From the NCBI GenBank assembly GCA_947624945.1, contig CANQMJ010000062.1, forward strand, positions 1 to 13,565: a DNA stretch of 13,565 nucleotides. Direction: 5' to 3'. Position 1 is the stretch's first letter; each line of letters begins with the position of its first letter. Both the position numbers and the translations under genes were made by a program. The stretch is from an uncultured Clostridia bacterium (lineage in GTDB: Bacteria; Bacillota; Clostridia; Oscillospirales; CAG-272). Under the pieces are notes generated by a model. The model was not told where the DNA came from, ran no database searches, and saw nothing but the letters and a program-made list of their open reading frames with translations. This document shows, one piece after another, positions 6,604 to 13,533 of the stretch.

Positions 6604-7257
6604 TCAGGCGTTCCAACTCACTTCAAGCACAGGCTTGGCAGGATTGCCAATAGCCAGTACCCCCCCCCGAATCTTTCCGGAAACTACGGAGTTTGCAGAA
6701 ATAACTGAGCCGTCGCCGATTTTGCTTCCGCGGATGACGGTACATTTTGAAGTGAGCCAAACATGGTCGCCAATAACGATCGGACGCGGAGGATTTGTAG
6801 GAACACCGTTTTCATCCAAAATATCATGAAAATCGTAATCAAGCATTATAACCTCAGGAGCAATCAGAACACCATGCCCTATTGTAATGCTTTTGGCAGC
6901 GACGATTCGGGTAAAACAATTTATAGCAGCTGATCCTATGAATATTTTTGCATCAGGCTTCAATTCTATCGATGCGCTGAAATACATAGTTGTACTTTCA
7001 TCAATTTCTAAAACAGAATTTTTATCAAGTCTGACATGCGCTTCCGATTTTGAATGCCTTGGAGCAAAATAATTTATCGCAAAACTGCCGTCGTGAAGTA
7101 TGATTTTTGCTCCCCGTGCAATGTCAAGAACCGAATAACGATACGGTATTAAGTATCCCTTACCGTGTCTTTCAACTTTTCTGCTGAAAAAGTTATACCA
7201 GACAAACTTTGGCAGACTGATTTTTGAAAGCAACAATATTTTATTTTTAAGTCCCAT
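6604..7257 (-). CDS. Left-handed beta-helix acyltransferase, first of a tandem pair, with an in-frame G9 tract
   Basis: 217 residues, with GAGGTGA 5 nt before the ATG at 7257. Hexapeptide repeats run through IGDHVWLTSKCTVIRGSKIG to a closing LAIGNPAKP. DYDFHDILDE carries the probable catalytic histidine. A Thr replaces the usual Gly after IGDHVW, a small departure from the repeat consensus. It is a paralogue of the next gene, and each probably modifies a different position or sugar (inference). Near the 3' end, codons for Arg-Gly-Gly-Val hold a run of nine G (6660-6668). One base less or more changes the last 15-20 residues, which close the helix and contribute to CoA binding in the family, and ends the protein within about 17 codons. 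As sequenced it is in frame. Confidence 0.9.
   Translation of the reverse strand: MGLKNKILLLSKISLPKFVWYNFFSRKVERHGKGYLIPYRYSVLDIARGAKIILHDGSFAINYFAPRHSKSEAHVRLDKNSVLEIDESTTMYFSASIELKPDAKIFIGSAAINCFTRIVAAKSITIGHGVLIAPEVIMLDYDFHDILDENGVPTNPPRPIVIGDHVWLTSKCTVIRGSKIGDGSVISANSVVSGKIRGGVLAIGNPAKPVLEVSWNA
6660..6668 (-). repeat. Homopolymer tract: 9 G on the coding strand of the acyltransferase gene
   Basis: Nine consecutive C on the plus strand, in frame as part of Arg-Gly-Gly-Val. The paralogous gene has CGCCCGGGA at the aligned place, so the pure tract is specific to this copy. Slippage would alter only the C-terminal tail. Confidence 0.85.
7166..7214 (-). repeat. 49-bp exact repeat within the paired acyltransferase genes (copy 2)
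   Basis: Identical to 6482-6530 in direct orientation. It could serve for gene conversion, or for deletion fusing the two genes with loss of 684 bp, which is 228 codons and keeps the frame. Confidence 0.85.
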
Positions 7258-7270
7258 AATTTCACCTCGC

Positions 7271-8215
7271 TTAATCGTTATAAATATAATTCGGATCGTC
7301 TATCCCGTTTGAGTCAAGCAGGACATGATACTTATTAAGTGATTCGATCTCAGCCATATCTTCATTTGTCAATTCAAAATCAAAAATATTCAGGTTCTCC
7401 GACATATGATCCTTGCTGAATGTGCTCACGACGGGAATTACCCCGTTCTGATAATGCCATCGCAGCGTGATCTGAACCGGCGTCTTGTTATACTTGGAAG
7501 TTAATTTCTTCATTATGTCCGTATCTGCAAGCTCCTTTGAGCCTCTTGCAGTCGGAGTATGTGCTTCGAGCAGGATATTGTGCTCATTGCAGTAGTCGCG
7601 AAGTTCCCGCTTTGAATTCAGCGGATGCAATTCCGTCTGAACTATCATCGGCAATTCAAGTCCGGCTTCTTCGATTTGCTTCAGATGACTGACTTGCATA
7701 TTGCATGCACCGTATGCTTTGCATTTTCCCGCCTTATACTGCCCGATGATCTGGGCATAGTAATTAAGCCAGTCGCCCTCCGGCCAGTGGAGCAAATACA
7801 CGTCAACACTGTCAACACCAAGGTTAGCAAGAGAAATTTCAAGATTTTCCCCGACCGTATTCGGTGAACAGCTCCTTGTAATATCCATGGCGCTGCACTT
7901 TGTCTCGACTACCGTATCTTTACGTTTAGCAACGGTTGATCCGATATACTTTTCTGAACAGCTGTATATACGACCGCTGTCAAACATCCTGAATCCGACA
8001 TCATACGCTTGCCTTAGATATTTTTTGCAGAACAGATTTCCTTTAAGCTCTCTGTTCAATTTCAAATGCTTCACAGATGACAAAGTCTCACGGAGATTGA
8101 CCTTTAAGAACAGCTTTTTGTTCCGGATATATTTCCAAACCACTCCTGTCCCAAAAGCTATCCACGGAAGCGTCAATCCGTTATCCAGCACATATGTCTT
8201 CCCGAGCTGTTTCAT
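7271..8215 (-). CDS. Aldo/keto reductase
   Basis: This 314-residue protein has the full AKR catalytic tetrad: Asp79 (FRMFDSGRIY), Tyr84, Lys106 (VVETKC) and His143 (VYLLHWPEG). The signature ENLEISLANLGVDSVDVYLLHWP is typical, and a later TLRWHYQNGVIPVVSTFSK fits the NADPH-binding end of the barrel. The family reduces carbonyls with NAD(P)H. A basic stretch of about 35 residues (roughly 27-63) between the first strand and the Asp motif is longer than in common AKRs. Inside this operon it may reduce a sugar or acyl carbonyl for a decorating group; the substrate cannot be read from sequence. The region before the ATG is G-rich (AGGGGGCAGGGAAC), and the gene follows its neighbour by 24 bp. Confidence 0.9.
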   Translation of the reverse strand: MKQLGKTYVLDNGLTLPWIAFGTGVVWKYIRNKKLFLKVNLRETLSSVKHLKLNRELKGNLFCKKYLRQAYDVGFRMFDSGRIYSCSEKYIGSTVAKRKDTVVETKCSAMDITRSCSPNTVGENLEISLANLGVDSVDVYLLHWPEGDWLNYYAQIIGQYKAGKCKAYGACNMQVSHLKQIEEAGLELPMIVQTELHPLNSKRELRDYCNEHNILLEAHTPTARGSKELADTDIMKKLTSKYNKTPVQITLRWHYQNGVIPVVSTFSKDHMSENLNIFDFELTNEDMAEIESLNKYHVLLDSNGIDDPNYIYND

Positions 8216-8239
8216 GTTCCCTGCCCCCTAAAAAATCAG

Positions 8240-9103
8240 TTATATGGCATTTTTTATATCTTCCCACACGGTTCTTGTAAAATCCTTTCTCTTTTCCGGA
8301 GTAAGGAACAAACCGTTTGAGTAATTGTTTTCGTCTATAAAGCGCTTATCGTCTATGTAATCCAGAATCGGAGTGCCGCCGTCGGCTGCCGACCGCAAAT
8401 TATCGTAAACAAAACGCTGTATGAATTCGTCGGAAATATAACCGCGAAGCGCTCCGCTCATCGGAGGGATAAGGATCACAGGTCTGAGTCCTTGCATACG
8501 GCAGTTATCTATGACCTCTTTCAGGTCGTTTTCCTTTTCCTTGAATACATCCCGGTAATATTCTGCCTGCGCGGGATCTTTAAGATCATTCAGATATTCA
8601 TTGTCCGATATCCACCCCTTGACCATCGCTTCGACCGGGTCTGTTGTTTCATTATCCTTTTTCACGAACAGATTCCGAAATCTGCGGTGCAGTCCGTTTG
8701 CCACTCTCAGTAAAAAGTTTTTGCATTTCAGTGAGAACGGAAAATTCTTATATAACGAATACTTCCGTTTCGGCAAGTCCACCTCTGACGACGGAAGAAT
8801 CGAAATATACTTTTCCGAAAAGCTGTCTTTATACAGATAGTCATTTTTCCCGAACGAAAGAGGACATACTACTACTACTACTACTCCGCCCGTTTTGACG
8901 TGATTGCCGTAGTGCTTTATTATTCTTGCGTCGTAACGAAAGTCTTCGGGAGCTATTGCCATATTACAGCCTGATATTTCCGGCACGGCGGACCAGTCGA
9001 AATCATAAAAACTCGGACCGGAGCCGATATTTACTATATCTAAGTTGTCAGGAATATTTGAAAAACGTTTTTTCAGTTCATCAGTTTTCTGAAGAGCTTT
9101 CAT
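8240..9103 (-). CDS. Unrecognised glycan-cluster protein, possible SGNH/DltD-like fold
   Basis: 287 residues, with GGAG 8 nt before the ATG at 9103. It overlaps the end of the serine-acetyltransferase-like gene by 23 bp. An early strand and glycine-serine turn (IVNIGSGPSFYDFDW, about 23-37), an NMAIAPEDFRYD segment, a VVVVVVCPLSFG strand and a C-terminal FLTPEKRKDFTRTVW recall SGNH-type or DltD-like acyltransferase/esterase proteins seen in exopolysaccharide clusters. The classic catalytic residues are not clear, so I assign no activity. No signal peptide or membrane segment is visible, suggesting a cytoplasmic protein. Residues 74-79 are six valines encoded by a pure (GTA)6 repeat. Confidence 0.75.
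   Translation of the reverse strand: MKALQKTDELKKRFSNIPDNLDIVNIGSGPSFYDFDWSAVPEISGCNMAIAPEDFRYDARIIKHYGNHVKTGGVVVVVVCPLSFGKNDYLYKDSFSEKYISILPSSEVDLPKRKYSLYKNFPFSLKCKNFLLRVANGLHRRFRNLFVKKDNETTDPVEAMVKGWISDNEYLNDLKDPAQAEYYRDVFKEKENDLKEVIDNCRMQGLRPVILIPPMSGALRGYISDEFIQRFVYDNLRSAADGGTPILDYIDDKRFIDENNYSNGLFLTPEKRKDFTRTVWEDIKNAI
8867..8884 (-). repeat. (GTA)6 trinucleotide repeat inside a coding region
   Basis: Six tandem GTA codons on the minus strand (TAC on the plus strand) encode Val74-Val79 in a probable core beta strand. Gain or loss of a unit would keep the frame and change only the valine count. Confidence 0.85.
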
Positions 9104-9699
9104 CTATTTGCTCCTTTTGATACTTTTCTTCAACTTCGTTTCGCCCATTTCTCCAAATATTTCCTTCGTTGGAAATCACTTTTGCGGGAACACCGGCAAT
9201 TCTGCAATGTCCGTCAGGAAATGATTTGTTAACAACCGCATTTGCTCCGATCATCACATCATCTCCTATAACGATCTTTCCAAATACCTTTGCTCCGGCC
9301 AAAATAATAACATTACTTCCTACTGTAGGGACGTCATCAGGCAATATTCCCTGACCGACTGTGACGCCCTGCAGCAATCCGCACCAGTCGCCGATTCTCG
9401 CTTGAGGGTGAATGATTATGGAACCGGAATGGAATAATTTTACCCCCCCCCCCGCAAGTATTTACCGGGATTTCATATCCCATTTTCATTCCCAAATATT
9501 GATGCTTAAATGCATAATATTTTCTGATGATTTTTGATAACCCGCCTTTTTTTACATTCACATAGTATTCATGCTTTCTCAAAATTATCAGATACTTCCA
9601 TATTTCGTCTCCGATTATTTTCGGGCGTTTTCTCTCTGTATGGTAAGCAATTTTATCCATTTCCAGATATCTTTTTAAATCATCTTTACTTTTAATCAT
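9081..9699 (-). pseudogene. Serine-acetyltransferase-like (CysE/EpsC-type) hexapeptide enzyme, frameshifted at a G11 tract; likely phase-variable, OFF as sequenced
   Basis: Two overlapping frames (9337-9699 and 9081-9377) join into one protein if one G is removed from the run at 9443-9453. The N-terminal part ends in KMGYEIPVNTCGGG. In the corrected frame this continues as VKLFHSGSIIIHP, ARIGDWCGLLQGVTVGQ and the hexapeptide repeats to IAGVPAKVI, giving 205 residues, the normal layout of short serine-acetyltransferase-like enzymes of glycan clusters. With 11 G the product is a 120-residue protein with about 33 wrong residues and no beta-helix. There are no other defects: the ATG at 9699 overlaps the flippase stop (ATGA), GGAG lies about 9 nt upstream, and the codons after the tract stay protein-like. 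In a glycan operon the acceptor is more likely a sugar or amino-acid substituent than free serine (inference). Confidence 0.85.
9443..9453 (-). repeat. Homopolymer tract: 11 G on the coding strand, at a frameshift
   Basis: Eleven consecutive C on the plus strand, in the codons for the conserved Cys-Gly-Gly-Gly of the acetyltransferase. Ten G (or 7 or 13) puts both halves in one frame; eleven does not. This is the only one of the three G tracts that is out of frame. Confidence 0.9.
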
Positions 9700-11228
9700 T
9701 TTACTTTCTCCGTTTTAATAAATTTTTTTATAATGCCCCGTATATATTCCTTCTCGCTGTCAGAAAGTGAAATGCACCATACCGATAATACATAGATCAC
9801 AGCATACAGCACCGCATACACCAATATTGAACCATAAACAGGATGGACGATCTTAAAAAACATCAACATGAAACCCGCAGCAAAAGGTATCAACCATCCG
9901 GGGATAAGCTTAAGCATTTCCAAATAATATGCTTTCATATTCAGCTTCACTTTTTTTTGATAATATACCGTCTGAGCAAAAATACAGATAACAACTTCAC
10001 AGCCGAATGTGCCGAGCGCGCTTCCAATCGCTCCGAATCTTTGGGCGAGCGGTATGCTGACAATAAAATTTAAAAAAGCAACAGCGGCATTTATTATTAT
10101 TTGAATCTTGTGTAAATTCTTTGCCCTTGCAATATCCTGACCGAGTCCCTGGCTCAACGATACCGTTACGGGAAGCATTATCAAAACTCCGACATAATAC
10201 GACTGTGTATATTCCGCCCCGGACCATCTTTCTATAAACGGCTTGCCGAAAAAGATAAATCCCGACATTATAAAAACCGCAACCTGCGCAAATATTCTTG
10301 ATGTTTTGACAAACAGATCAGACAGATGACTGTCGTCTTCCCTTGCCGCAAGTCTGTTGATCTCGGCTATGAATACTCCCGATACCGCCCCGGCAATCAG
10401 CATAAAATATGTATTAAATGTACTTCCTACCGAATAAACCGCGACCTCATCGGCACCCTTCACTCTCGCAAGAATAAACTTGTCCACCTGCCAGTTGAGC
10501 TGATCCATTATCGATTGAATGGCAATAAACCCTGCAAATACGGCAACCGATTTCAAAAAAATGAGATCCGTGTGTTTCAAATCAAATCTCATTTTAAGCC
10601 TGCAAACATCATATATTCCGTTTGCAAGAAGCATAAGAACAGTAAGAACAAGATTGATCGTAACAACGGTAACCGAACCGAAACCGTAAAGCAGAAACGG
10701 AATAGTTACAAGCGGTACCAAAACAGTGTGCAGCAGATCGATCAGCTTTCCGACCACAAATTTTTCATGAGCAATAATGCATGATGAAAAAACACTGTTT
10801 AATGAAGAGACTAAAATTGTAACAGATAAAACAGATAATGATTTTTTGAATATATCATATTCATTTGGAAGAATTTTGTTCCCGAACAGCACTTCGGCAT
10901 TTGCTGAAATCAAAAATCCCGCAAGCATGCCGACAATACCCAAGGTTAAAAATATCTTCAGAAAAATCCCGTTTATACTCCTGGCACTGTGATCACCTTT
11001 TTCCTTTGACTGAACGTAAAAGCGCACATATGCTGCATTCATGCCTCCATTTAGGATCGTGAGATATCCGATAAATGAAATGCAAAGAGAATACACTCCG
11101 TATTCGCTCTGCCCCAAAGAGTGTAAAATGATCGGCGTATAGACGATTCCGGAAATGATCTTGAATGCTATCGAAAGGTAGGAGAACACCACTCCGGCGG
11201 TCATCTGCTTCTTTTTATCGGAATTCAT
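9696..11228 (-). CDS. Wzx-type polysaccharide flippase (MOP superfamily)
   Basis: This 510-residue, strongly hydrophobic protein has about 12-14 predicted membrane segments by eye, in the spacing of the polysaccharide transport family. It opens with a short cytoplasmic basic stretch and GVVFSYLSIAFKIISGIVYTP, followed by LGQSEYGVYSL, a typical start of Wzx/RfbX proteins. The family flips undecaprenyl-linked oligosaccharide units from the inner to the outer face of the cytoplasmic membrane. AAGGAG precedes the ATG by about 11 nt. It is second in the operon and overlaps the next gene by 4 bp. Its presence is the main evidence that the operon's product is a lipid-linked, exported glycan. A MATE-like or teichuronic-acid exporter is the nearest alternative within the same superfamily. 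Confidence 0.92.
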   Translation of the reverse strand: MNSDKKKQMTAGVVFSYLSIAFKIISGIVYTPIILHSLGQSEYGVYSLCISFIGYLTILNGGMNAAYVRFYVQSKEKGDHSARSINGIFLKIFLTLGIVGMLAGFLISANAEVLFGNKILPNEYDIFKKSLSVLSVTILVSSLNSVFSSCIIAHEKFVVGKLIDLLHTVLVPLVTIPFLLYGFGSVTVVTINLVLTVLMLLANGIYDVCRLKMRFDLKHTDLIFLKSVAVFAGFIAIQSIMDQLNWQVDKFILARVKGADEVAVYSVGSTFNTYFMLIAGAVSGVFIAEINRLAAREDDSHLSDLFVKTSRIFAQVAVFIMSGFIFFGKPFIERWSGAEYTQSYYVGVLIMLPVTVSLSQGLGQDIARAKNLHKIQIIINAAVAFLNFIVSIPLAQRFGAIGSALGTFGCEVVICIFAQTVYYQKKVKLNMKAYYLEMLKLIPGWLIPFAAGFMLMFFKIVHPVYGSILVYAVLYAVIYVLSVWCISLSDSEKEYIRGIIKKFIKTEKVK

Positions 11229-11258
11229 CTGGGCGCTCGCTCCTTTCGAGCTGAAGTA

Positions 11259-12440
11259 TCATTCTTCATGAAAACATTTTTTATAAAAATCATCAGCCTT
11301 CTTGCGCTCGGCTGCCAAAACCGCAGGAACACCGGAATAATCTACCGTAAACAGTTTGTCGCGGGTTTCACCTGCGCATTCAAAACCATCTTTAAGCTCA
11401 TTAAAATGCCTGCCCGTGATACCGAATTTATTAAGGAGCGTGTCGAGCCTGCTGCCCATGCCCTTGATGTCAGAACGCTCGGTCACAGCAAACGGTCTGT
11501 TGAACAGTATCGAGAAAACCGATGCGTGAAAACTGTCCGTCACGACAAGCTGCGCGTTATGGATCCAGTACAAAAACTCATCCGGACGTGTGTGTATATA
11601 GTAGTCGCTGTCAATGTCCATGACGTCGATGACGTGCATCCCGAGATTTGAGGCAAGATTGCAGGTTTTTTCTTTGACCTCTCCTTTGAATCCGCCGAGA
11701 GCATAGACAAAAATGTATTTATCGTCGACATACTGCGACGGCTTTTTAAGAATCTTCAGCCATTCTGAGGTGTCGATCAGCATAGTCGGATCAAGCAGTA
11801 CAGTTGCTTCTTTGCCGGTCAGCTCTTTAATGAGTTCCGCGCCACGCTCCTCTCGGACCGAAAGGTATTCAAAGCCTTCAAGACCATTTTTGTACGTCTT
11901 GAGATATTTTTTCGGGAATTCATCAAAGCCGAAGCTTGGGGCGATAGTCAGGCGCTGGGAGGGGGCGGCAAACATAAGCAGGAAATATTCAAGCTCACAT
12001 CGGTCGTTTTTCCAGCAATGCCAGACCTGATCGGAGCCGGTGACATAATAGTCGTATTGATTTGCAAAATCACGAGGCAAATGCCGGTAATTTACAGGCG
12101 ATGTCGTACTTAAATATTCATCCGAAAAGTCCTTTATATACAACCGTCTTTTAGCAAGAAGTTTTTTCTTTTTAGTCTTCTCTTTTTCCAGTCCTGCGTG
12201 TTGAAGGACAAAGTGAGCGATTCTTTTTAGAATTTTTATGGGATTTAAATAAATTCTTGCAGGCTTTATTTGCACTGCGTCAACGACTGTTGTGACGCAA
12301 AAACCCATATTTTGGAAATACGTTTGTGAGGCGTAGTTTTGAAGTTTATTTCCAAAATTTGAATCGTCGTAGAGGGTTACAATAGCAATAGAATTAAAGT
12401 TACCTGCCTTTTCCAAACAATGTTCCTCCATTTTTCGCAT
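11259..12440 (-). CDS. Polysaccharide pyruvyl transferase family protein
   Basis: This 393-residue protein has the family's landmarks: an N-terminal IAIVTLYDDSNFGNKLQNYA (18-37), VTGSDQVW (133-140), LLDPTM (215-220) and TDSFHASVFS (301-310). Members such as CsaB move a pyruvyl group from phosphoenolpyruvate to a sugar, forming a ketal; some relatives act as glycosyltransferase-like enzymes. It is the first gene of the operon, about 70 bp downstream of the promoter's expected start site. The ATG at 12440 has GGGGGA upstream. An ATG at 12431 and a TTG at 12416 (8 nt after GGAGG) are alternatives, and homologues usually begin closer to the IVTLY motif, so the first several residues are uncertain. 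The gene ends 30 bp before the flippase start. Confidence 0.9.
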   Translation of the reverse strand: MRKMEEHCLEKAGNFNSIAIVTLYDDSNFGNKLQNYASQTYFQNMGFCVTTVVDAVQIKPARIYLNPIKILKRIAHFVLQHAGLEKEKTKKKKLLAKRRLYIKDFSDEYLSTTSPVNYRHLPRDFANQYDYYVTGSDQVWHCWKNDRCELEYFLLMFAAPSQRLTIAPSFGFDEFPKKYLKTYKNGLEGFEYLSVREERGAELIKELTGKEATVLLDPTMLIDTSEWLKILKKPSQYVDDKYIFVYALGGFKGEVKEKTCNLASNLGMHVIDVMDIDSDYYIHTRPDEFLYWIHNAQLVVTDSFHASVFSILFNRPFAVTERSDIKGMGSRLDTLLNKFGITGRHFNELKDGFECAGETRDKLFTVDYSGVPAVLAAERKKADDFYKKCFHEE

Positions 12441-12516
12441 AAAGTCCCCCTACATAGCAATACGTGTATATGTGCTTACTGTGTAGAAAGAATTATTTGT
12501 TCATTTTTCGATATCA

Positions 12517-12545
12517 ATTATAGAGTATTTTGTCCGCTTTGTCAA
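12517..12545 (-). promoter_or_regulatory. Perfect-consensus sigma-A promoter of the glycan operon
   Basis: On the minus strand TTGACA (12540-12545) and TATAAT (12517-12522) match both consensus hexamers with an exact 17-bp spacer. Transcription would start near 12510, leaving a leader of about 70 nt before the pyruvyl transferase. It is the only clear promoter for the 12 genes; gaps between them are 30 bp or less, and several overlap. Confidence 0.85.
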
Positions 12546-12890
12546 CACGAATTGTACTTGTCAAAAAAAGCAGATGCAAAAAAAAATTTGAATGAAACCA
12601 TCGTACATATGATGCGTATATGTAAGACTATAACGTTAAACTTGCAGCATGTGAAACTTTATTTGAATGACCCGCAGCATTTCTGTCCATCCGATCAAAA
12701 CGCGTATTCCGTTCCGGCGTCATCTTCTCTTCTTGAACGTGTGACCCGAACGAAGCACGAACTATGAGCGTGAAGACAGAACTGCGCTCAGACACTCGGT
12801 CGTAGTCGGATATGCTGTGAGGATAACGGTGTGGATGCTGAGAGCGGCATCGACGCACAATGATGTTCTTGCAGACGATGATTTTTTCGG
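12546..12890. other. Gene-poor spacer upstream of the glycan operon
   Basis: I see no convincing gene here. Both strands have open frames of about 100 codons, but their content is not protein-like. A run of nine A lies at 12578-12586, just upstream of the operon promoter. The minus-strand frame beginning MTEKIIVCKNIIVRR at 12894 overlaps the end of the remnant at 12891 by ATGA and may be a short decayed continuation, but it degrades into arginine- and serine-rich sequence. Confidence 0.4.
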
Positions 12891-13094
12891 TCATTTTCTC
12901 AGTACCTGTATTTCGTGTAGTTCTACAACGCCGTCGCACACAGGAACCTGTGCCAAAAGTCCGACCTTAATGACAGAATCGGCAGAAATGCAATCACACA
13001 CTTCCCGGCTTAAATTCCGCACGCTCTTATCCGCTTTCATTCCGCATGGATAAAACACTACAGCGGTGCAAATAATAACCTTGTGAATATCCAA
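12891..13094 (-). pseudogene. Unidentified minus-strand gene remnant
   Basis: A 67-codon frame with protein-like content: KADKSVRNLSREVCDCISADSVI in two helical blocks, then VGLLAQVPVCDGVVELHEIQVLRK ending at TGA. The start is only a TTG at 13094 without a clear ribosome binding site, so this is likely the C-terminal end of a longer lost gene. I do not recognise the family. The overlapping plus-strand frame is serine/threonine-rich and looks like a shadow. It lies directly upstream of, and divergent from, the SpoVT-like fragment. Confidence 0.3.
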
Positions 13095-13129
13095 ATCACG
13101 ACTTTTTTAGATGGAAAGGTTCAAATAAA

Positions 13130-13312
13130 ATGAAAGCTACCGGAATTGTTAGACGCATCGACGATCTCGGACGCGTCGTCATACCGAAGGAGATCAGGCG
13201 CACAATGCGTATACGCGAGGGCGACCCGTTATTGATGACATTGAACAAGTCAAATATGTTTGTAATCGAAATGATAAGATTGGGGGAAAGATTGAGCAGG
13301 AGTGATACATAA
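13130..13312 (+). pseudogene. SpoVT/AbrB-family regulator, truncated after the N-terminal DNA-binding domain start
   Basis: The first 33 residues, MKATGIVRRIDDLG, RVVIPKEIRRTMRI and REGDP, are the swapped-hairpin AbrB/SpoVT DNA-binding domain and match the usual start of stage V sporulation protein T. SpoVT is normally about 175-180 residues with a C-terminal GAF-like domain. Here the match ends abruptly near 13229 and a further 27 unrelated codons run to a TAA at 13310-13312. Even the DNA-binding domain is incomplete, since the second half of the hairpin is missing. AAAGG stands 11 nt before the ATG. The 5' end is intact, which points to a break or insertion at about 13228 and not to gradual decay. 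A small functional regulator seems unlikely. Confidence 0.75.
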
Positions 13313-13369
13313 TCGATCGCGATTTATTGTTCGTGACGCCATGCACTCTATACGATTTGAGATAGTCGT

Positions 13370-13384
13370 GGCAGTTCAACTGCC
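13370..13384. repeat. Short inverted repeat
   Basis: GGCAGTTCAACTGCC is a 15-bp inverted repeat (6-bp arms, 3-nt loop) followed directly by TATAAT. No well-spaced -35 box is visible. It may be an operator or chance; it lies in the gene-less stretch between the SpoVT fragment and the next gene start. Confidence 0.25.
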
Positions 13385-13482
13385 TATAATAACTGGCTCG
13401 CTGACGACAACATATGATCGGCGTGTGACTTTTGACTACATCTGAATCAATGAATCAAAACACACAACATTGCCTTAAACAG

Positions 13483-13511
13483 TTGACTTTTTCCCGATTT
13501 TCGGGTATCAT
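13483..13511 (+). promoter_or_regulatory. Probable sigma-A promoter of the right-edge gene
   Basis: TTGACT (13483-13488), a 17-bp spacer and TATCAT (13506-13511) make a good promoter. The spacer TTTCCCGATTTTCGGG contains an inverted repeat (CCCGA/TCGGG) that could be an operator. The left copy at 1244 keeps CCG...CGGG. Transcription would start just upstream of the AGAGGGAG ribosome binding site. Confidence 0.6.
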
Positions 13512-13533
13512 TAATATAGAGGGAGTGATGAAT

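Noticed and set aside
12578..12586. Nine-A run near the operon promoter as a phase-variable promoter element
   Set aside because: It lies about 33 bp upstream of the -35 box, not in the spacer, and A-runs are common in such AT-rich DNA. It could act as an UP element, but nothing more can be said.
12628..12939. Minus-strand frame of 103 codons
   Set aside because: Rich in Arg and Ser with no recognisable fold; only its overlap with the 12891 remnant is of any note.
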